64,000 nt of DNA, taken from CALFML01 sp044222245. GTDB lineage: Bacteria; Myxococcota_A; Polyangia; Palsa-1104; JAEUJZ01. How positions within the stretch are numbered: the first letter of the stretch is position 1; every line of letters starts with the position of its first letter. Both the position numbers and the translations under genes were made by a program. The stretch is from the NCBI GenBank assembly GCA_044222245.1, contig JBGANQ010000017.1, positions 67,464 to 131,463 of the forward strand. The letters are read 5' to 3'. Below, in pieces: positions 26,701-35,872 of this stretch. The notes under the pieces are model-generated. The model was not told the origin of the DNA. It was given only the letters and a program-made list of their open reading frames with translations, and made no database searches.

Positions 26701-27078
26701 ATGCAGCCTGTTGGCCTCCTGCTTGTCATGCTCATCGCGCTGGAGCATCTGTGGTTTCTGGTGCTGGAGATGTTTCTATTCGTCACCCCGACGGGACTTG
26801 CGACGTTTCACATGAGCCAGGAGATGGCCAACACCTGCGCAGTGCTGGCCAAGAACCAGGGTCTCTATAACGGATTTCTCGCCGCCGCGCTGGTGCTTGC
26901 GGTGCTGACTCGGTCGGCGCTGATGAGGCGCTACGGGCTCGGCTGCGTCGTCATCGCAGGGCTCTATGGCAGTTGGTCGCTCGGGAGCAAAGATACCGCG
27001 CTCTTCCAGGGGCTGCCTGCGGCTATTGCGCTCGTGCTGACGGAACCCGCCGGTCGCACGCGAGCAAGCGGCGCATAG
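26701..27078 (+). CDS. DUF1304 family membrane protein
   Basis: 125 residues, four predicted membrane helices. The DUF1304 signature is clear: ALEHLWFLVLEMFLF near the start, then MANTCAVLAKNQGLYNGFLA in the second helix, ending with LFQGLPAAIALVL. Function of the family is unknown; it is often a stand-alone inner-membrane protein. ATG 26701 has no strong ribosome site, but the upstream part of the frame has unrelated low-complexity content, so this start is preferred. Confidence 0.85.
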   Translation: MQPVGLLLVMLIALEHLWFLVLEMFLFVTPTGLATFHMSQEMANTCAVLAKNQGLYNGFLAAALVLAVLTRSALMRRYGLGCVVIAGLYGSWSLGSKDTALFQGLPAAIALVLTEPAGRTRASGA

Positions 27079-27725
27079 CTCAGCTTCCGCAATCGCGAGA
27101 TGATGCCCCAGGTGCAGGCGCGGACCCGGGGACCTGAATGGCGGCAGTGTGGTCGTTGGGTCACATGCTCAGCCGAGTGTTCTTGCCGCGAGAGGGCCTG
27201 TCTTAGCGTCACGCCGATGGCTGGAGCAGTTCGGACGGCGGAACGCGCTATCGATCAGCCGTCGGCCCTGGAGCGACGGCTGCAGACAGTCCCCGCGGTG
27301 AGGGTCGAAATCCTCCGCAGAACTTGTAACGCTGCGGATCGAGAGCTACGGCCAGCTAGCGGCGCTGGTCTATATATCGCCGGTCGCTGCCCTGGCCTAT
27401 AGGCATCAGTTGGGATTTCGTGACTGGCATCCAATGCAGACGGCGCGGACGCCTCATGCCATCGCTACGATGCTATGTGGACAAGCTCGGCATCTCTGCT
27501 CGAGCGGGCATCCAAAGTCCGAGGTTGCTTGATACCCCGGTCCTAACCCTGGAGACAGAGCTGCAACCACCAGTAAGTTGGTCGGCCAGGGTATATGCTT
27601 GTGCCTACCTGTTGCAAGATTATTGACAATTGATGCGGTTGTATGATGGGGTAAGCCAGTTCGTTTCGCTGGTAACCTACCTCGCTGCGTGCTGCCCGGT
27701 AAGATGCTCGGGCAAAAGGTGAATC
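27079..27725. other. Gene-free stretch, composition boundary
   Basis: About 650 bases between DUF1304 and the AT-rich methyltransferase. No gene recognised. GC content falls toward the right end. TTGACA at 27623-27628 and TATGAT at 27642-27647 could be a promoter for the next gene, but their 13-bp spacing is too short for a standard sigma-70 site. Confidence 0.4.
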
Positions 27726-28916
27726 ATGTCCATCGCCAATAAGAACAAAAATGGTGCTGAGCCATCGCTTCAACTCACCCAGAAGGCATGCTCCGTAGCT
27801 AAGAAATTGTTCGCCCCCAAACCATGGGACAATGTAGTTAAGATGCTCTCAGAAAATTTTAATTTGTCAGAGCAAAGCACTTCAGAAATTATAGATAAGC
27901 TCGTCGATGGTGGAGTTCTACTGCCCGGCGACTTCTCTCTAAGAGATCAGACCGCATTAAACTCTGATTTATATAATTCACTTAACCCTACTCATCGTTA
28001 TATGCTTTTAGATTGGCATCGAGTTGAAAAATATCGACAAGCAATACAGTCCGCCGTCTTCCCTGGTGCTCGAGTGGTAGATGTTGGTGCTGGTTCTGGG
28101 ATCCTGAGTTTCTTTTCTGCCACATATGGAGCTCAAAAAGTATACGCCATAGAGGCTACACCGGTAATAGAGAGTGCGAAAAAACTCGCCGTAACAAACA
28201 AGCTTGATCAGCAAATTGAGTTTTTCCATGGTTACGCCAAGGATTTTTCGACAGATAAACCAGTGGATATCATTGTTTCAGAGTGGATTGGCTCTTTCTT
28301 GGTAAAAGAATATATGTTTGATGCCGTACGTGCAGTGCGCGACCGTTTTTTGGCAAGCGGTGGTCAATTAATACCCAAAGCTGCGAACATGTACGTCGCA
28401 CCGATCGAAGCCCCTGAGCTTTACCATAGCTACGGTCCTGGGCTTTGGGAGGCTCCATATTTTGGATACGATTTTAGCCTCGGCAAATCGGAAACTCCTG
28501 CCGAATATACCAGATGTATAGTCTCGCAGAACTCTCTCTTGGCGCCTGGGGCGCAAATATCTCACTTCAACTGTGAAAAGGACATAACGGCTGATTTTCA
28601 TTTTACAAAAACCGTAGAGTGGGTGGTCGACCGAAGCGGTTCGTGTCATGGCTTTGTCGGTTATTTTGACCTTATCTTAACCGATACAGTAATACTATCT
28701 ACTTCTCCATTTTCTCCGACTACTTCCTGGCAGCAGACTTATTTCCCTATTGACCAGATTTTTGTCCAAGCAAATGACCTCATTAAGCTAACCATCACTA
28801 CGAAACCCGGTGGAGACGGACCGGAAATCACCATAGAAGGTGAGGTGATACGTCAGCAAGTAGCAATTGCAACATTTAAGAAAATAGGCCGTCTATGCGA
28901 CCCATGGTCTTATTAG
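27726..28916 (+). CDS. PRMT-like (arginine) N-methyltransferase, AT-rich, likely acquired
   Basis: 396 residues with AAGGTG 6 nt upstream. Residues 15-70 form a small helical, winged-helix-like N-terminal domain. The class I SAM site is VDVGAGSG (118-125) with acidic AIEA (141-144). The PRMT double-E loop is intact: SEWIGSFLVKE (Glu186 and Glu195, nine apart). The THW loop reads TSW (333-335). A PRMT-type beta-barrel follows. Such enzymes methylate a guanidino nitrogen of protein or free arginine (SznE of streptozotocin synthesis is a small-molecule case). The gene is clearly AT-richer than its neighbours (19 G/C in bases 27841-27900), a sign of transfer. It begins the methyltransferase/amidinotransferase set. 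Confidence 0.88.
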   Translation: MSIANKNKNGAEPSLQLTQKACSVAKKLFAPKPWDNVVKMLSENFNLSEQSTSEIIDKLVDGGVLLPGDFSLRDQTALNSDLYNSLNPTHRYMLLDWHRVEKYRQAIQSAVFPGARVVDVGAGSGILSFFSATYGAQKVYAIEATPVIESAKKLAVTNKLDQQIEFFHGYAKDFSTDKPVDIIVSEWIGSFLVKEYMFDAVRAVRDRFLASGGQLIPKAANMYVAPIEAPELYHSYGPGLWEAPYFGYDFSLGKSETPAEYTRCIVSQNSLLAPGAQISHFNCEKDITADFHFTKTVEWVVDRSGSCHGFVGYFDLILTDTVILSTSPFSPTTSWQQTYFPIDQIFVQANDLIKLTITTKPGGDGPEITIEGEVIRQQVAIATFKKIGRLCDPWSY

Positions 28917-29102
28917 GCTGGCATGATATGCTTGCACTCGTCTTGCTAGCAGAGTGCTCGCTTCATTGTCCACTCGAGCCGGTTGCCGGTCCGGTGAGAT
29001 TGTCCCGGTTCCAGCAGACTGCCTCAAGAGATGCGCTCCGAAGCGATTGCGCAGTGTAGCTCCACTTCGCTTCACGTCGGCCCGCAGCGCGGGTCACTGC
29101 TT

Positions 29103-30068
29103 ATGGTAGCCCCTCTGGCTGATATCTTGGATGTAGGGATGCAACAGGGTCTAGAGCAACAGCGGGCCAACACGGCGTTTGCGTCTCCGCTGAGCACAGA
29201 GATGTATGCCGAGTTCTATGCCTTGCGTAAGCGGGCATCGACGATGACTGCGGCGGCGATCAAGTGGCTAACCACGGAGCTGCCGGCGCGGCTTCCCGCG
29301 CTATCCCAGGACTCTGGCGGCGCTGATAGCGGAAGCCCAGTCATCGCTGAGCCGACACCATTTCGGGTCCTCAGCATTGGCAGCGGTAGCGGTGAGTTGG
29401 ACTTAGAAGTACTGCAAATGCTCCGCGCCCGTCTCTCCCCGAGGCGGCCCCTTATATATCAAGCCCTCGAGCCGAATCCCGTGCACTACAACGAGTGCTT
29501 GCACGCCCTAGGTCCTTTTTCTGGCCACGACGCAACCACTGTAGAGGTACTACCGCTGCCATTTGCCGCTCCGGGCGGATTTGCCAGCCAAGAACGCTAC
29601 GATCTGGTGCTGTTCATCCATGTCCTCTACTATTTCCCGAAGCTGATCGACTGCCTGGCGCATGCGCTCGGCATGCTCGCTCCCTCGGGGCGGGTGGTCA
29701 TCGTACACCAGACTGAGGTCGGTATCCCCGAGCTACAAGAGGCGCACATGATGGATCTGCGTGGTAATCGCGAGCAGATCTTGACGACCGCACAAGTGCG
29801 CAGCCAGATGCATGAGGCGGGGCTGCGCCACGACTACGAGGAGGTTGAGGCGCACTTGGATGTGTCCGAATGCCTGCGTGGTAGCGAGGACGGCCTGAAG
29901 ATACTGTCGTTTTGCATGGAATGTGATCTGCGGTCGCTTGATGAGGCACGACGAGATGGCCTCCTCGCCTCGTTGCGTGCCCGTGTACAGCTCTCTCCCG
30001 CGGGAGCTGCACAGCTGCGCGAACCGATTGGCCTGTTCATTGTCAAATCACAGCCTGGACCTTTCTAA
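29103..30068 (+). CDS. Class I SAM methyltransferase, HNMT-like
   Basis: 321 residues from ATG 29103; an in-frame ATG at 29031 is possible and neither has a good ribosome site. The SAM motif is LSIGSGSGELDLEVLQML and the second acidic motif QALEPNPVHYNE. A later YDLVLFIHVLYYFPKLIDCL block matches histamine/carnosine N-methyltransferase-like enzymes (IGxGxGExDLxIL, HMIQMLYYV). These methylate small amines or imidazoles. Normal high GC. It sits between the PRMT-like and amidinotransferase genes, all on the plus strand with gaps of about 190-200 nt, so co-regulation is plausible but an operon is not proven. Confidence 0.8.
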   Translation: MVAPLADILDVGMQQGLEQQRANTAFASPLSTEMYAEFYALRKRASTMTAAAIKWLTTELPARLPALSQDSGGADSGSPVIAEPTPFRVLSIGSGSGELDLEVLQMLRARLSPRRPLIYQALEPNPVHYNECLHALGPFSGHDATTVEVLPLPFAAPGGFASQERYDLVLFIHVLYYFPKLIDCLAHALGMLAPSGRVVIVHQTEVGIPELQEAHMMDLRGNREQILTTAQVRSQMHEAGLRHDYEEVEAHLDVSECLRGSEDGLKILSFCMECDLRSLDEARRDGLLASLRARVQLSPAGAAQLREPIGLFIVKSQPGPF

Positions 30069-30270
30069 GACGGGCATGTGGACGTACGCTATCGCAGCTG
30101 CGCATGTCCCCGGCACGAGCCGCCGATCACGACCGCGCCCTACTGGGCGCCCATATCTTGCATTGAGCGCATGCCACAGCTGACAAAAGCTCGCTCGTCG
30201 TGGAGGCTGCCCCGATTTGGCGTCAGCTCCCCGATGTGCGCTTCACCTTGACGATAGGAGTCTTTGCTCC

Positions 30271-31362
30271 ATGAAGGCAGCTCATTCGACCCAAGCCCTT
30301 GGCGTGTCGCCTCTCAGCAGCATCTGCTCCCATAACGAGTGGGATTCCTTGGAGGCGGTAGTAGTAGGAACTACGGCCAAGGCTCAATTTTCACGATATG
30401 ATGTGAGCGTAGAGGCGATTGCCAAGGTAGGCCCAGCAGTATATGGAAATCGGGAGTCTCTGCCCTACGATCCACGCATTTTGGAAGAAGCGGAAGAGGA
30501 TCTCTCTCGCCTGGTGGGCATTTTCGAGTCACTCGGCGTATTGGTATATCGGCCTGAGCCGCTAGACCATTCCCGCAGTTTCGGTACTCCAGACTGGTCG
30601 ACTGATGGGTTCTACAGCTACTGTCCGCGGGATAGCTTGCTCGTGGTCGGCGAGACAGTCATCGAAGCCCCGATGGCGATGCGCGGACGATACTTCGAGA
30701 CTTTTGCTTACCGCCGACTGCTAGCGGAAGCAGTCCGCAAAGGGACACGTTGGCTCGCCGCCCCCAAGCCCAGGCTTCTAGATAGCATCTTTTTGCCGCA
30801 TGCCACAAATGAGCAATTGGCGCTGCTCGATGATGAGCCGGTCTTTGACGCCGCAAATGTGCTTCGAGTCGGAAAAGACTTGATCTACCTTGTCTCGGAC
30901 ACCGGCAATGAGCTGGGCTGTCGATGGCTGCAGTCGGCTCTGGGAAGTCAGTACCGCGTCCATCCCTGCCGCAACCTGTACAACTCCATCCACATTGACT
31001 CCACGATCGCGCTATTGCGACCTGGGCTTGCGCTAGTCAACCCCGAACGTGTTCGCGACGACAATCTGCCAGCACCGTTGCGCGATTGGGATCTGATTCG
31101 CGCCCCCGAAATGGTGGACATCGGCCTTGAGGGCGAGCCACTGCCCTGGCCGTCTTCGGTTTGGATCGGCATGAACCTCTTGATGGTCAATCCTTCGTTG
31201 GCGATAGTAGATGCGAAGCAGACAGAACTTCACCGGCTACTCGAACGCCACCGGATTGATGTCATTCCGTTTGCCCTCCGCCACGCACGTACTTTGGGGG
31301 GGGGGATCCATTGCGCGACGCTGGATCTTCGTAGGCGGGGGCAGCTAGAAAGCTATTCTTGA
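30271..31362 (+). CDS. Glycine/inosamine-type amidinotransferase (AGAT family)
   Basis: 363 residues; ATG 30271 follows AGGAG at 10 nt. The catalytic triad of arginine:amine amidinotransferases is complete: Asp193 (VFDAANVLRVG), His241 (NSIHIDST) and nucleophile Cys348 (GGGIHCATLDLRRRGQLESY, close to the AGAT consensus). It moves an amidino group from arginine to a primary amine, giving a guanidino compound and ornithine. The acceptor is unknown. With a PRMT-like enzyme next door, the product guanidine is a plausible methylation target (inference). No signal peptide; cytoplasmic. Confidence 0.93.
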   Translation: MKAAHSTQALGVSPLSSICSHNEWDSLEAVVVGTTAKAQFSRYDVSVEAIAKVGPAVYGNRESLPYDPRILEEAEEDLSRLVGIFESLGVLVYRPEPLDHSRSFGTPDWSTDGFYSYCPRDSLLVVGETVIEAPMAMRGRYFETFAYRRLLAEAVRKGTRWLAAPKPRLLDSIFLPHATNEQLALLDDEPVFDAANVLRVGKDLIYLVSDTGNELGCRWLQSALGSQYRVHPCRNLYNSIHIDSTIALLRPGLALVNPERVRDDNLPAPLRDWDLIRAPEMVDIGLEGEPLPWPSSVWIGMNLLMVNPSLAIVDAKQTELHRLLERHRIDVIPFALRHARTLGGGIHCATLDLRRRGQLESYS

Positions 31363-31417
31363 TGGAGCGACCGCACGGTCGCAGCTGAGTGAGGTTGCGG
31401 CCAAGCGGAATGGTGTT

Positions 31418-32392
31418 TCATTGCTTCTCGCCAGAGACAACCAGAGACAGCCACTCATGGTAATTGCCGCGCGAGTCCTGAATCTCTCGATAGGGCAGAC
31501 CATCAAATTTCTCGCGGATGGAGATACCCGCTTCCTCGATGGCTTGCACGAGGCCGTCGGCACTACTTATTTGCGCCCAATCCCTTAGCCGAGTAAAATT
31601 CATCGGGGTCGATAGTATGAGGCGACCGCCCGCTTTCATAACCCTGGCCATCTCCGAGATCGCCATTAAGATATCATTGGGAGCAGGTAGAGACGGATCT
31701 TGGACTCGATCAAGCATGAATGTACTGATGACACAATCAAACAGGTTATCCTTGAACGGCAATCGCGTTGCGCTTCCTTGTACAATCCGCACATTTTCCA
31801 GGGTGAGCGAGTTAGCGAACACCATATTCGGGAAGCCCCGGCCGGCCCAATACTTATCGCTATTGCAGCCCTTGGGCCCATCTAGCGAAATAGGCAGTCC
31901 TTCGATGAGTATTTCCTTGGCGCGCCGGCACATCGTGTAAGCATGGTCCATCCCAACAAACAGAGAATGCGGATATCGAGGAGCGCAGTCATAGATGGTT
32001 CTTCCAACTCCGCACCCGAGATCCAAGATGCATTGTTCCGCATCAGAGCGAAGCGCCATTGCTGCAAAACTGGACACGGTTCGATAAAGTCCTTCCGTTC
32101 CGCCAAATCCCACGCGACCCTTGTGCATCAAGAGCTGAAAGCCAAAGGCTAGTCCCGTATAAAGTGTCGCCTCTACATCGTCCCTGTCGTATGGGTCATT
32201 TTCTCTATCCGCCAGCGTCCGTTTCGAAAAAATTGGAATTCCATTGACGGTTTCTGACGGGTCAGCAGCCAGTAGGTTGTTGAACATCGCGTCGAAGTGT
32301 GGCGTCATGAGCGCACGGTTCTTAGTACAAGTAGTGGACGGCGAAGCGTCGAACAAACCCAACATATCCTGAACCAGCGTTCGGATCGGCAC
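31418..32392 (-). CDS. SAM-dependent methyltransferase (UbiE/Methyltransf_11-like)
   Basis: 324 residues from GTG 32392; ATG 32365 and ATG 32308 are alternatives. The SAM site is CILDLGCGVGRT, followed by FVGMDHAYTM (acidic loop), VQGSATRLPFKDNLFDCVIS and the post-motif block MARVMKAGGRLILSTP. This is the usual small-molecule methyltransferase fold. The first 100 residues form a separate helical cap (DPYDRDDVEATLYTGLAFGF). Its gene faces the amidinotransferase (convergent, 55 nt apart). GC is lower than in the flanking chromosome. It has its own promoter at 32469-32498. Confidence 0.85.
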   Translation of the reverse strand: MPIRTLVQDMLGLFDASPSTTCTKNRALMTPHFDAMFNNLLAADPSETVNGIPIFSKRTLADRENDPYDRDDVEATLYTGLAFGFQLLMHKGRVGFGGTEGLYRTVSSFAAMALRSDAEQCILDLGCGVGRTIYDCAPRYPHSLFVGMDHAYTMCRRAKEILIEGLPISLDGPKGCNSDKYWAGRGFPNMVFANSLTLENVRIVQGSATRLPFKDNLFDCVISTFMLDRVQDPSLPAPNDILMAISEMARVMKAGGRLILSTPMNFTRLRDWAQISSADGLVQAIEEAGISIREKFDGLPYREIQDSRGNYHEWLSLVVSGEKQ

Positions 32393-32468
32393 AGCCCGTG
32401 ACTACCGTGGCGCAGATTGCAACTATTTGAATTCGAATATACGCTGGACATCTCTATATGCAATCATG

Positions 32469-32498
32469 ACGATAGTACCACATTTTCTGACATGTCAA
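32469..32498 (-). promoter_or_regulatory. Promoter with palindromic -35 region for the methyltransferase
   Basis: Minus-strand TTGACA (32493-32498), 18-bp spacer, TATCGT (32469-32474). The perfect 10-bp palindrome TGACATGTCA (32489-32498) overlaps the -35, so a repressor could act there. Confidence 0.5.
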
Positions 32499-32572
32499 GC
32501 GGTTCTTAGGTGAGTGGCGGCATCCGAGCGCACCTCCGATAGCGTCCCTCCCATCGGAGACCTCGCCTGATT

Positions 32573-32615
32573 CTGTCCGCAACGGCGATTTTCTCGACGG
32601 CAGACTCTGCGGACA
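32573..32615. repeat. Inverted repeat CTGTCCGCA-N26-TGCGGACA (site C)
   Basis: Arms 32573-32581 and 32608-32615. Same arms as the sites at 12019 and 22048 but the spacing is 26 nt, 10 nt (about one helical turn) longer. Confidence 0.6.
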
Positions 32616-33008
32616 CGATCAGACAGCCTCAGCAAGCGCTACACCCTGCCAGCCCTGCGACGGACGCGCCGCCTGGGCAAGGCGGCTGCGGCTGCCTTGG
32701 CCCGTATGAGGTCACACGCCGCAGCCGCACGCAAGGCCGGTGCGGCCCGCTGTCATGCTTGCGTGGTCAGCTGTCGTGACCTAGCGGCGGCCCAGGCTGC
32801 GCGCCATCAGCTCAAGGGGCCGCCGGGCAATCAATCCATGGGGAGCCGGCGGCCCCTCAGCCCGCAAGCGGCGTGCGGTGTGCTGTCGGTCGTGCTCACA
32901 AGGCAGCGCGAGCCGGCGGCGGCGGTCCAGGCACCGCCCCCCGCTATCGGCCCCTGTGTCCAAGGTAGTTCCTTGTCCCTTCCTGGGCTACGGCAGGGTC
33001 GATGTCGG
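32616..33008. other. Gene-free stretch
   Basis: An Ala/Arg-rich open frame crosses here but has no ribosome site or family features. Nothing recognised. Confidence 0.4.
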
Positions 33009-33465
33009 ATGAAACTCGCGACTGTGGTTCACACCGTCGGAGATTCCTTATTCGTCGGTGTGATTGAGAATGGTTCTGCACGTCCGCCAAGAGTCTGTCT
33101 GAGATCTTGGGTTCAGCATTCAGAAGGAATACTTCTATTCGAGACATATTCCTTTTCTGCGCAGTCCTTGCAGAATTTCCGATCAAGTCGCTTGCATTGG
33201 GAACTTGTCCGCCGCCGCAGCGGCAGAGCACATCCCCAGGGTCACTTACATCGGACCCCGACAAGTAGGGTTTTTCTGTACGAACGAACGTCAGACAGAA
33301 TGTTCAGATCTTGTCAGCCCTTGCCGGCGGTGCCCAAGTTCCAATCGGCTACAGAAAACGAACGAATTGAGAAGAGAGACACTCGCCGGAAGGTATCTTC
33401 CCAGAGTACAAGAATACTTTGGAATAGATGCCAAATACTCACTCTATTGGTCAAGTGAGCGATAG
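33009..33465 (+). pseudogene. Possible frameshifted gene, unknown, lower GC
   Basis: A frame from ATG 33009 reads MKLATVVHTVGDSLFVGVIE plausibly for about 65 codons. A second frame (to 33465) then looks protein-like (RVTYIGPRQVGFFC, LAGRYLPRVQEYFGIDAKYS). A shift near 33205 would join them. GC is lower than in flanking genes (25 G/C in bases 33121-33180). No family recognised. Confidence 0.25.
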
Positions 33466-33772
33466 CAAAGGAGGAAGAATTCACCCGCTGAATAGAATTC
33501 GCGGGTCCTGTCGGGTTTTGGCCTGCCCATCGTGCATCATGAGACGCTGCTGAGGACATAACGAGCCCGTCGGAGAAAGCCCGTCCTGCCGTCAAAAAAT
33601 CAGTTCCTCTCAGGACAAGTTCCGACGGTGAGAAGACCGGGCGTGTGACAGGAAGGACGGAATAGAAAAGTATTCAGAAAAGCCAAGTGAAGCCAAGTAT
33701 TCGCCGCGGGGGTGTGTGCAAGGGGGTCCTGTGTAGACCAGGGTCGCTGAGGGTGCTGAACGGCTTGACTCC
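33466..33772. other. Gene-free stretch
   Basis: About 300 lower-GC bases. A small inverted repeat ACCCGC/GCGGGT (33483-33488, 33501-33506) is followed by a weak T-run and might terminate plus-strand transcription. Nothing else seen. Confidence 0.35.
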
Positions 33773-34204
33773 CTACGAGTCCGGCGGCATCGTCCAGAAG
33801 TCTTCCAGCTCGCCCATCAAGTGCGGATGCGCGGCTAGGATGGCAAGCAGGCTGACCAGAGGCGCGCCGGGGACCCCGTCCCCCGCCTTCAGCCTCGATA
33901 AGTACCCCTGGGACAGGTTGAGTAGCAGCTCGGTTTTACGCTGGGACTTGATTTTCTGCATGCGCATAATCGCGACGGTGGCGCGCTCGCGCAGACTGGC
34001 CCGGTAGAGGGACTCGAGCAGCTCGCTCGGCAGCGTGTCCAGTCCGAGCGGCTCATACTTGCAGCGGCGGCACGCGAGCAGGCGAAGATCAGCGGGCAAG
34101 GTCAGGGCGGTGTTCCGATAGCGCACTACGCGCCCGGGGCGAGCGGAAGGAATCACCGACTTATAGCCGCAGCAGGGGCAGCGCTGCGATTTGGGATGGC
34201 CCAT
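33773..34204 (-). CDS. Zinc-ribbon plus HTH protein (MqsA-like architecture)
   Basis: 143 residues from ATG 34202-34204 with AGGAG 9 nt upstream. The N-terminus has two Cys pairs (CPCC and CRRC, about 35 apart) that should bind zinc. The C-terminus has an XRE-like helix-turn-helix (RKTELLLNLSQGYLSRLKAG). The arrangement resembles MqsA-type antitoxins and related regulators, but no toxin-like small gene is adjacent. It is the last of a run of minus-strand HTH genes. Confidence 0.65.
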   Translation of the reverse strand: MGHPKSQRCPCCGYKSVIPSARPGRVVRYRNTALTLPADLRLLACRRCKYEPLGLDTLPSELLESLYRASLRERATVAIMRMQKIKSQRKTELLLNLSQGYLSRLKAGDGVPGAPLVSLLAILAAHPHLMGELEDFWTMPPDS

Positions 34205-34232
34205 CGGGGGCGCTCCTGAGAGTATGGGGCGG

Positions 34233-34700
34233 TTACTTCCTCTCGACGAGTACAAGGTGCAAGCCGGGCAAATCCTCTCTTGGGAAACGCTGACTCCGGG
34301 TGAGCAAGTCCCGTAGGGTTCGGACAAGCTTGCGCACACCGTGCTGGTCGAGTTCGAGCTGAAGGAGTACACGCGCGCCGGCGGGTTGAAATCGCAGATG
34401 GGCCAGGGGGGGCTCGGGGGGCTTTGGCTTGCGTCGCTTGCCGGTCCGCTTCGAGGGCCGCGGTGCCGCGTCCTTGAGGGAGTCGGGCGCACGGTGCGCC
34501 AAGATGGCATCCCGTCTGGCGATCTCCTGAAAGAGCAACGCGGACGCGTGGCGGCTGAGCTTGTGGCGATTGGTCTCGGCGTTGCGAAGTGTGCTGGGCG
34601 AGAGGCCCGCGGCGGTGGCCAAGACCTTGCGAGACAGTCCCAGCTTTTCGCGGGCGCGGCGCAGCCAAGTGCCGACTTCGGTAGAGAATGGGGCCTTCAT
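34233..34700 (-). CDS. XRE-family helix-turn-helix protein
   Basis: 155 residues; ATG 34698-34700 overlaps the preceding gene stop (ATGA) and has GGGAG 6 nt upstream, so it is translationally coupled. The HTH is at residues about 8-60 (WLRRAREKLGLSRKVLATAA, LSPSTLRNAETNRHKLSR). The C-terminal half is Lys/Arg/Pro-rich and then strand-rich (ARVLLQLELDQHGVRKLVR), perhaps a dimer or partner domain. Confidence 0.75.
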   Translation of the reverse strand: MKAPFSTEVGTWLRRAREKLGLSRKVLATAAGLSPSTLRNAETNRHKLSRHASALLFQEIARRDAILAHRAPDSLKDAAPRPSKRTGKRRKPKPPEPPLAHLRFQPAGARVLLQLELDQHGVRKLVRTLRDLLTRSQRFPREDLPGLHLVLVERK

Positions 34701-35872
34701 GGGGGGCTCCCGTCGGATGGCCGGGGCAAACCGGGACAAAGCGGGGGCTCAGGCGCTTGGGGGTCGACGAGCCAGGCGGCTGCATCAGACACGCCGCGCA
34801 GTCGGGCGGTTTCTCCGACGAGGGCCGCGTCCCGCTTGGGACGCAGCTGGGCGAGCTGATGCGCCCGCGGCTCGCTAAAGGGTTTCTCGGTCGGCTCGAC
34901 GGGGCACGGTCCCAGCGCCAGCGCCCAAAGCAGCACCGCGCCGACCCCGCAGCGGTAGGGAGTCGAAGCAAGGCCCGTCGAGCGAGCGAGCAGCGCGACG
35001 ACCTCAGCACCGGAGCGGCAGCCGCAGAACCGCTCGCGATGAATCTCCCGCAGGTTGGCGTCCAGCGCCGTCGCGGTGAGGCTGCGCAGACCGCGCCGCT
35101 CCGCATGCGCCAGTTCCGAGAGCACCGGGAACCGCTCCCAGAGCGACTCCGCCAACCGTCCGGCGCATGGGCCTGCATGCCGGAGCGGCAGCTTGACCGC
35201 TTCGCGTGCGTCGAGCGTCCAGGCTTCCGAGCGGGTGCCGCAGAGACAACACAGGCGGCGCGCTCCATAGGCGGTGACCTCGACCGCCTGCAAGCCGGTG
35301 CGGAGTTCATCGAGAACAAGCAGCGCCTCGAGCACCAGGGACAGGGTCAGGCGGGAATCGAAGCGGTATAAGTCCGCCTCGGGGAGAGCGGGCAAGGCCG
35401 CGGGGGTGTCATCCGACACCGCATCGGGAGATCGGCCGGGAGTATCGGACCAGCGCAGCCGCAGTGCCTCGACCGAGATAAGGCGCAGCAACGTGGCGCG
35501 ACTCGGAGGATGGCGCGCCGTCTCGATGAATTTGATTGTCGCGTCGGATAGCTTGGCCTCGCGCGCGAGCTGTACCCGACTGAAGCCCGCTTGGTTGCGC
35601 CGGTCGCGAAGCAGGTGCCCGAAGTCCTGCAGCTGCTTGGGGGACAGCGACGGAGTGAGCCGGCGTGCCGGGGAGCAAGCGCCCTGGGCACTGGCCAGGC
35701 TGGCGATCTCGTCGACCAGACTTGCATAGGCGGCACACGCCGCTCGAGTCTTGGGCGGCTGTCCCGGGCCACCGGTCCGCAGAGCGGCGGCCAGAGCAAG
35801 GGCCTGCCGACTGACGTCGGCCCAGAAGTCGCCCTGGATAGCGGCAGGCGGCGGAGCGCTTTCAGCGGGCAT
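34697..35872 (-). CDS. Large HTH protein with Cys-rich C-terminal region
   Basis: 391 residues from ATG 35870-35872; the true start is uncertain because the frame stays open for 200 more codons upstream, including a Cys-rich stretch near 36090. A central XRE HTH lies near residues 85-140 (LRDRRNQAGFSRVQLAREAK, LSDATIKFIETARHPPSRAT). The C-terminal part has Cys pairs (CCLCGT, FCGCRS) that could bind zinc. Family not recognised. It is coupled to the next HTH gene by ATGA overlap. Confidence 0.6.
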   Translation of the reverse strand: MPAESAPPPAAIQGDFWADVSRQALALAAALRTGGPGQPPKTRAACAAYASLVDEIASLASAQGACSPARRLTPSLSPKQLQDFGHLLRDRRNQAGFSRVQLAREAKLSDATIKFIETARHPPSRATLLRLISVEALRLRWSDTPGRSPDAVSDDTPAALPALPEADLYRFDSRLTLSLVLEALLVLDELRTGLQAVEVTAYGARRLCCLCGTRSEAWTLDAREAVKLPLRHAGPCAGRLAESLWERFPVLSELAHAERRGLRSLTATALDANLREIHRERFCGCRSGAEVVALLARSTGLASTPYRCGVGAVLLWALALGPCPVEPTEKPFSEPRAHQLAQLRPKRDAALVGETARLRGVSDAAAWLVDPQAPEPPLCPGLPRPSDGSPP

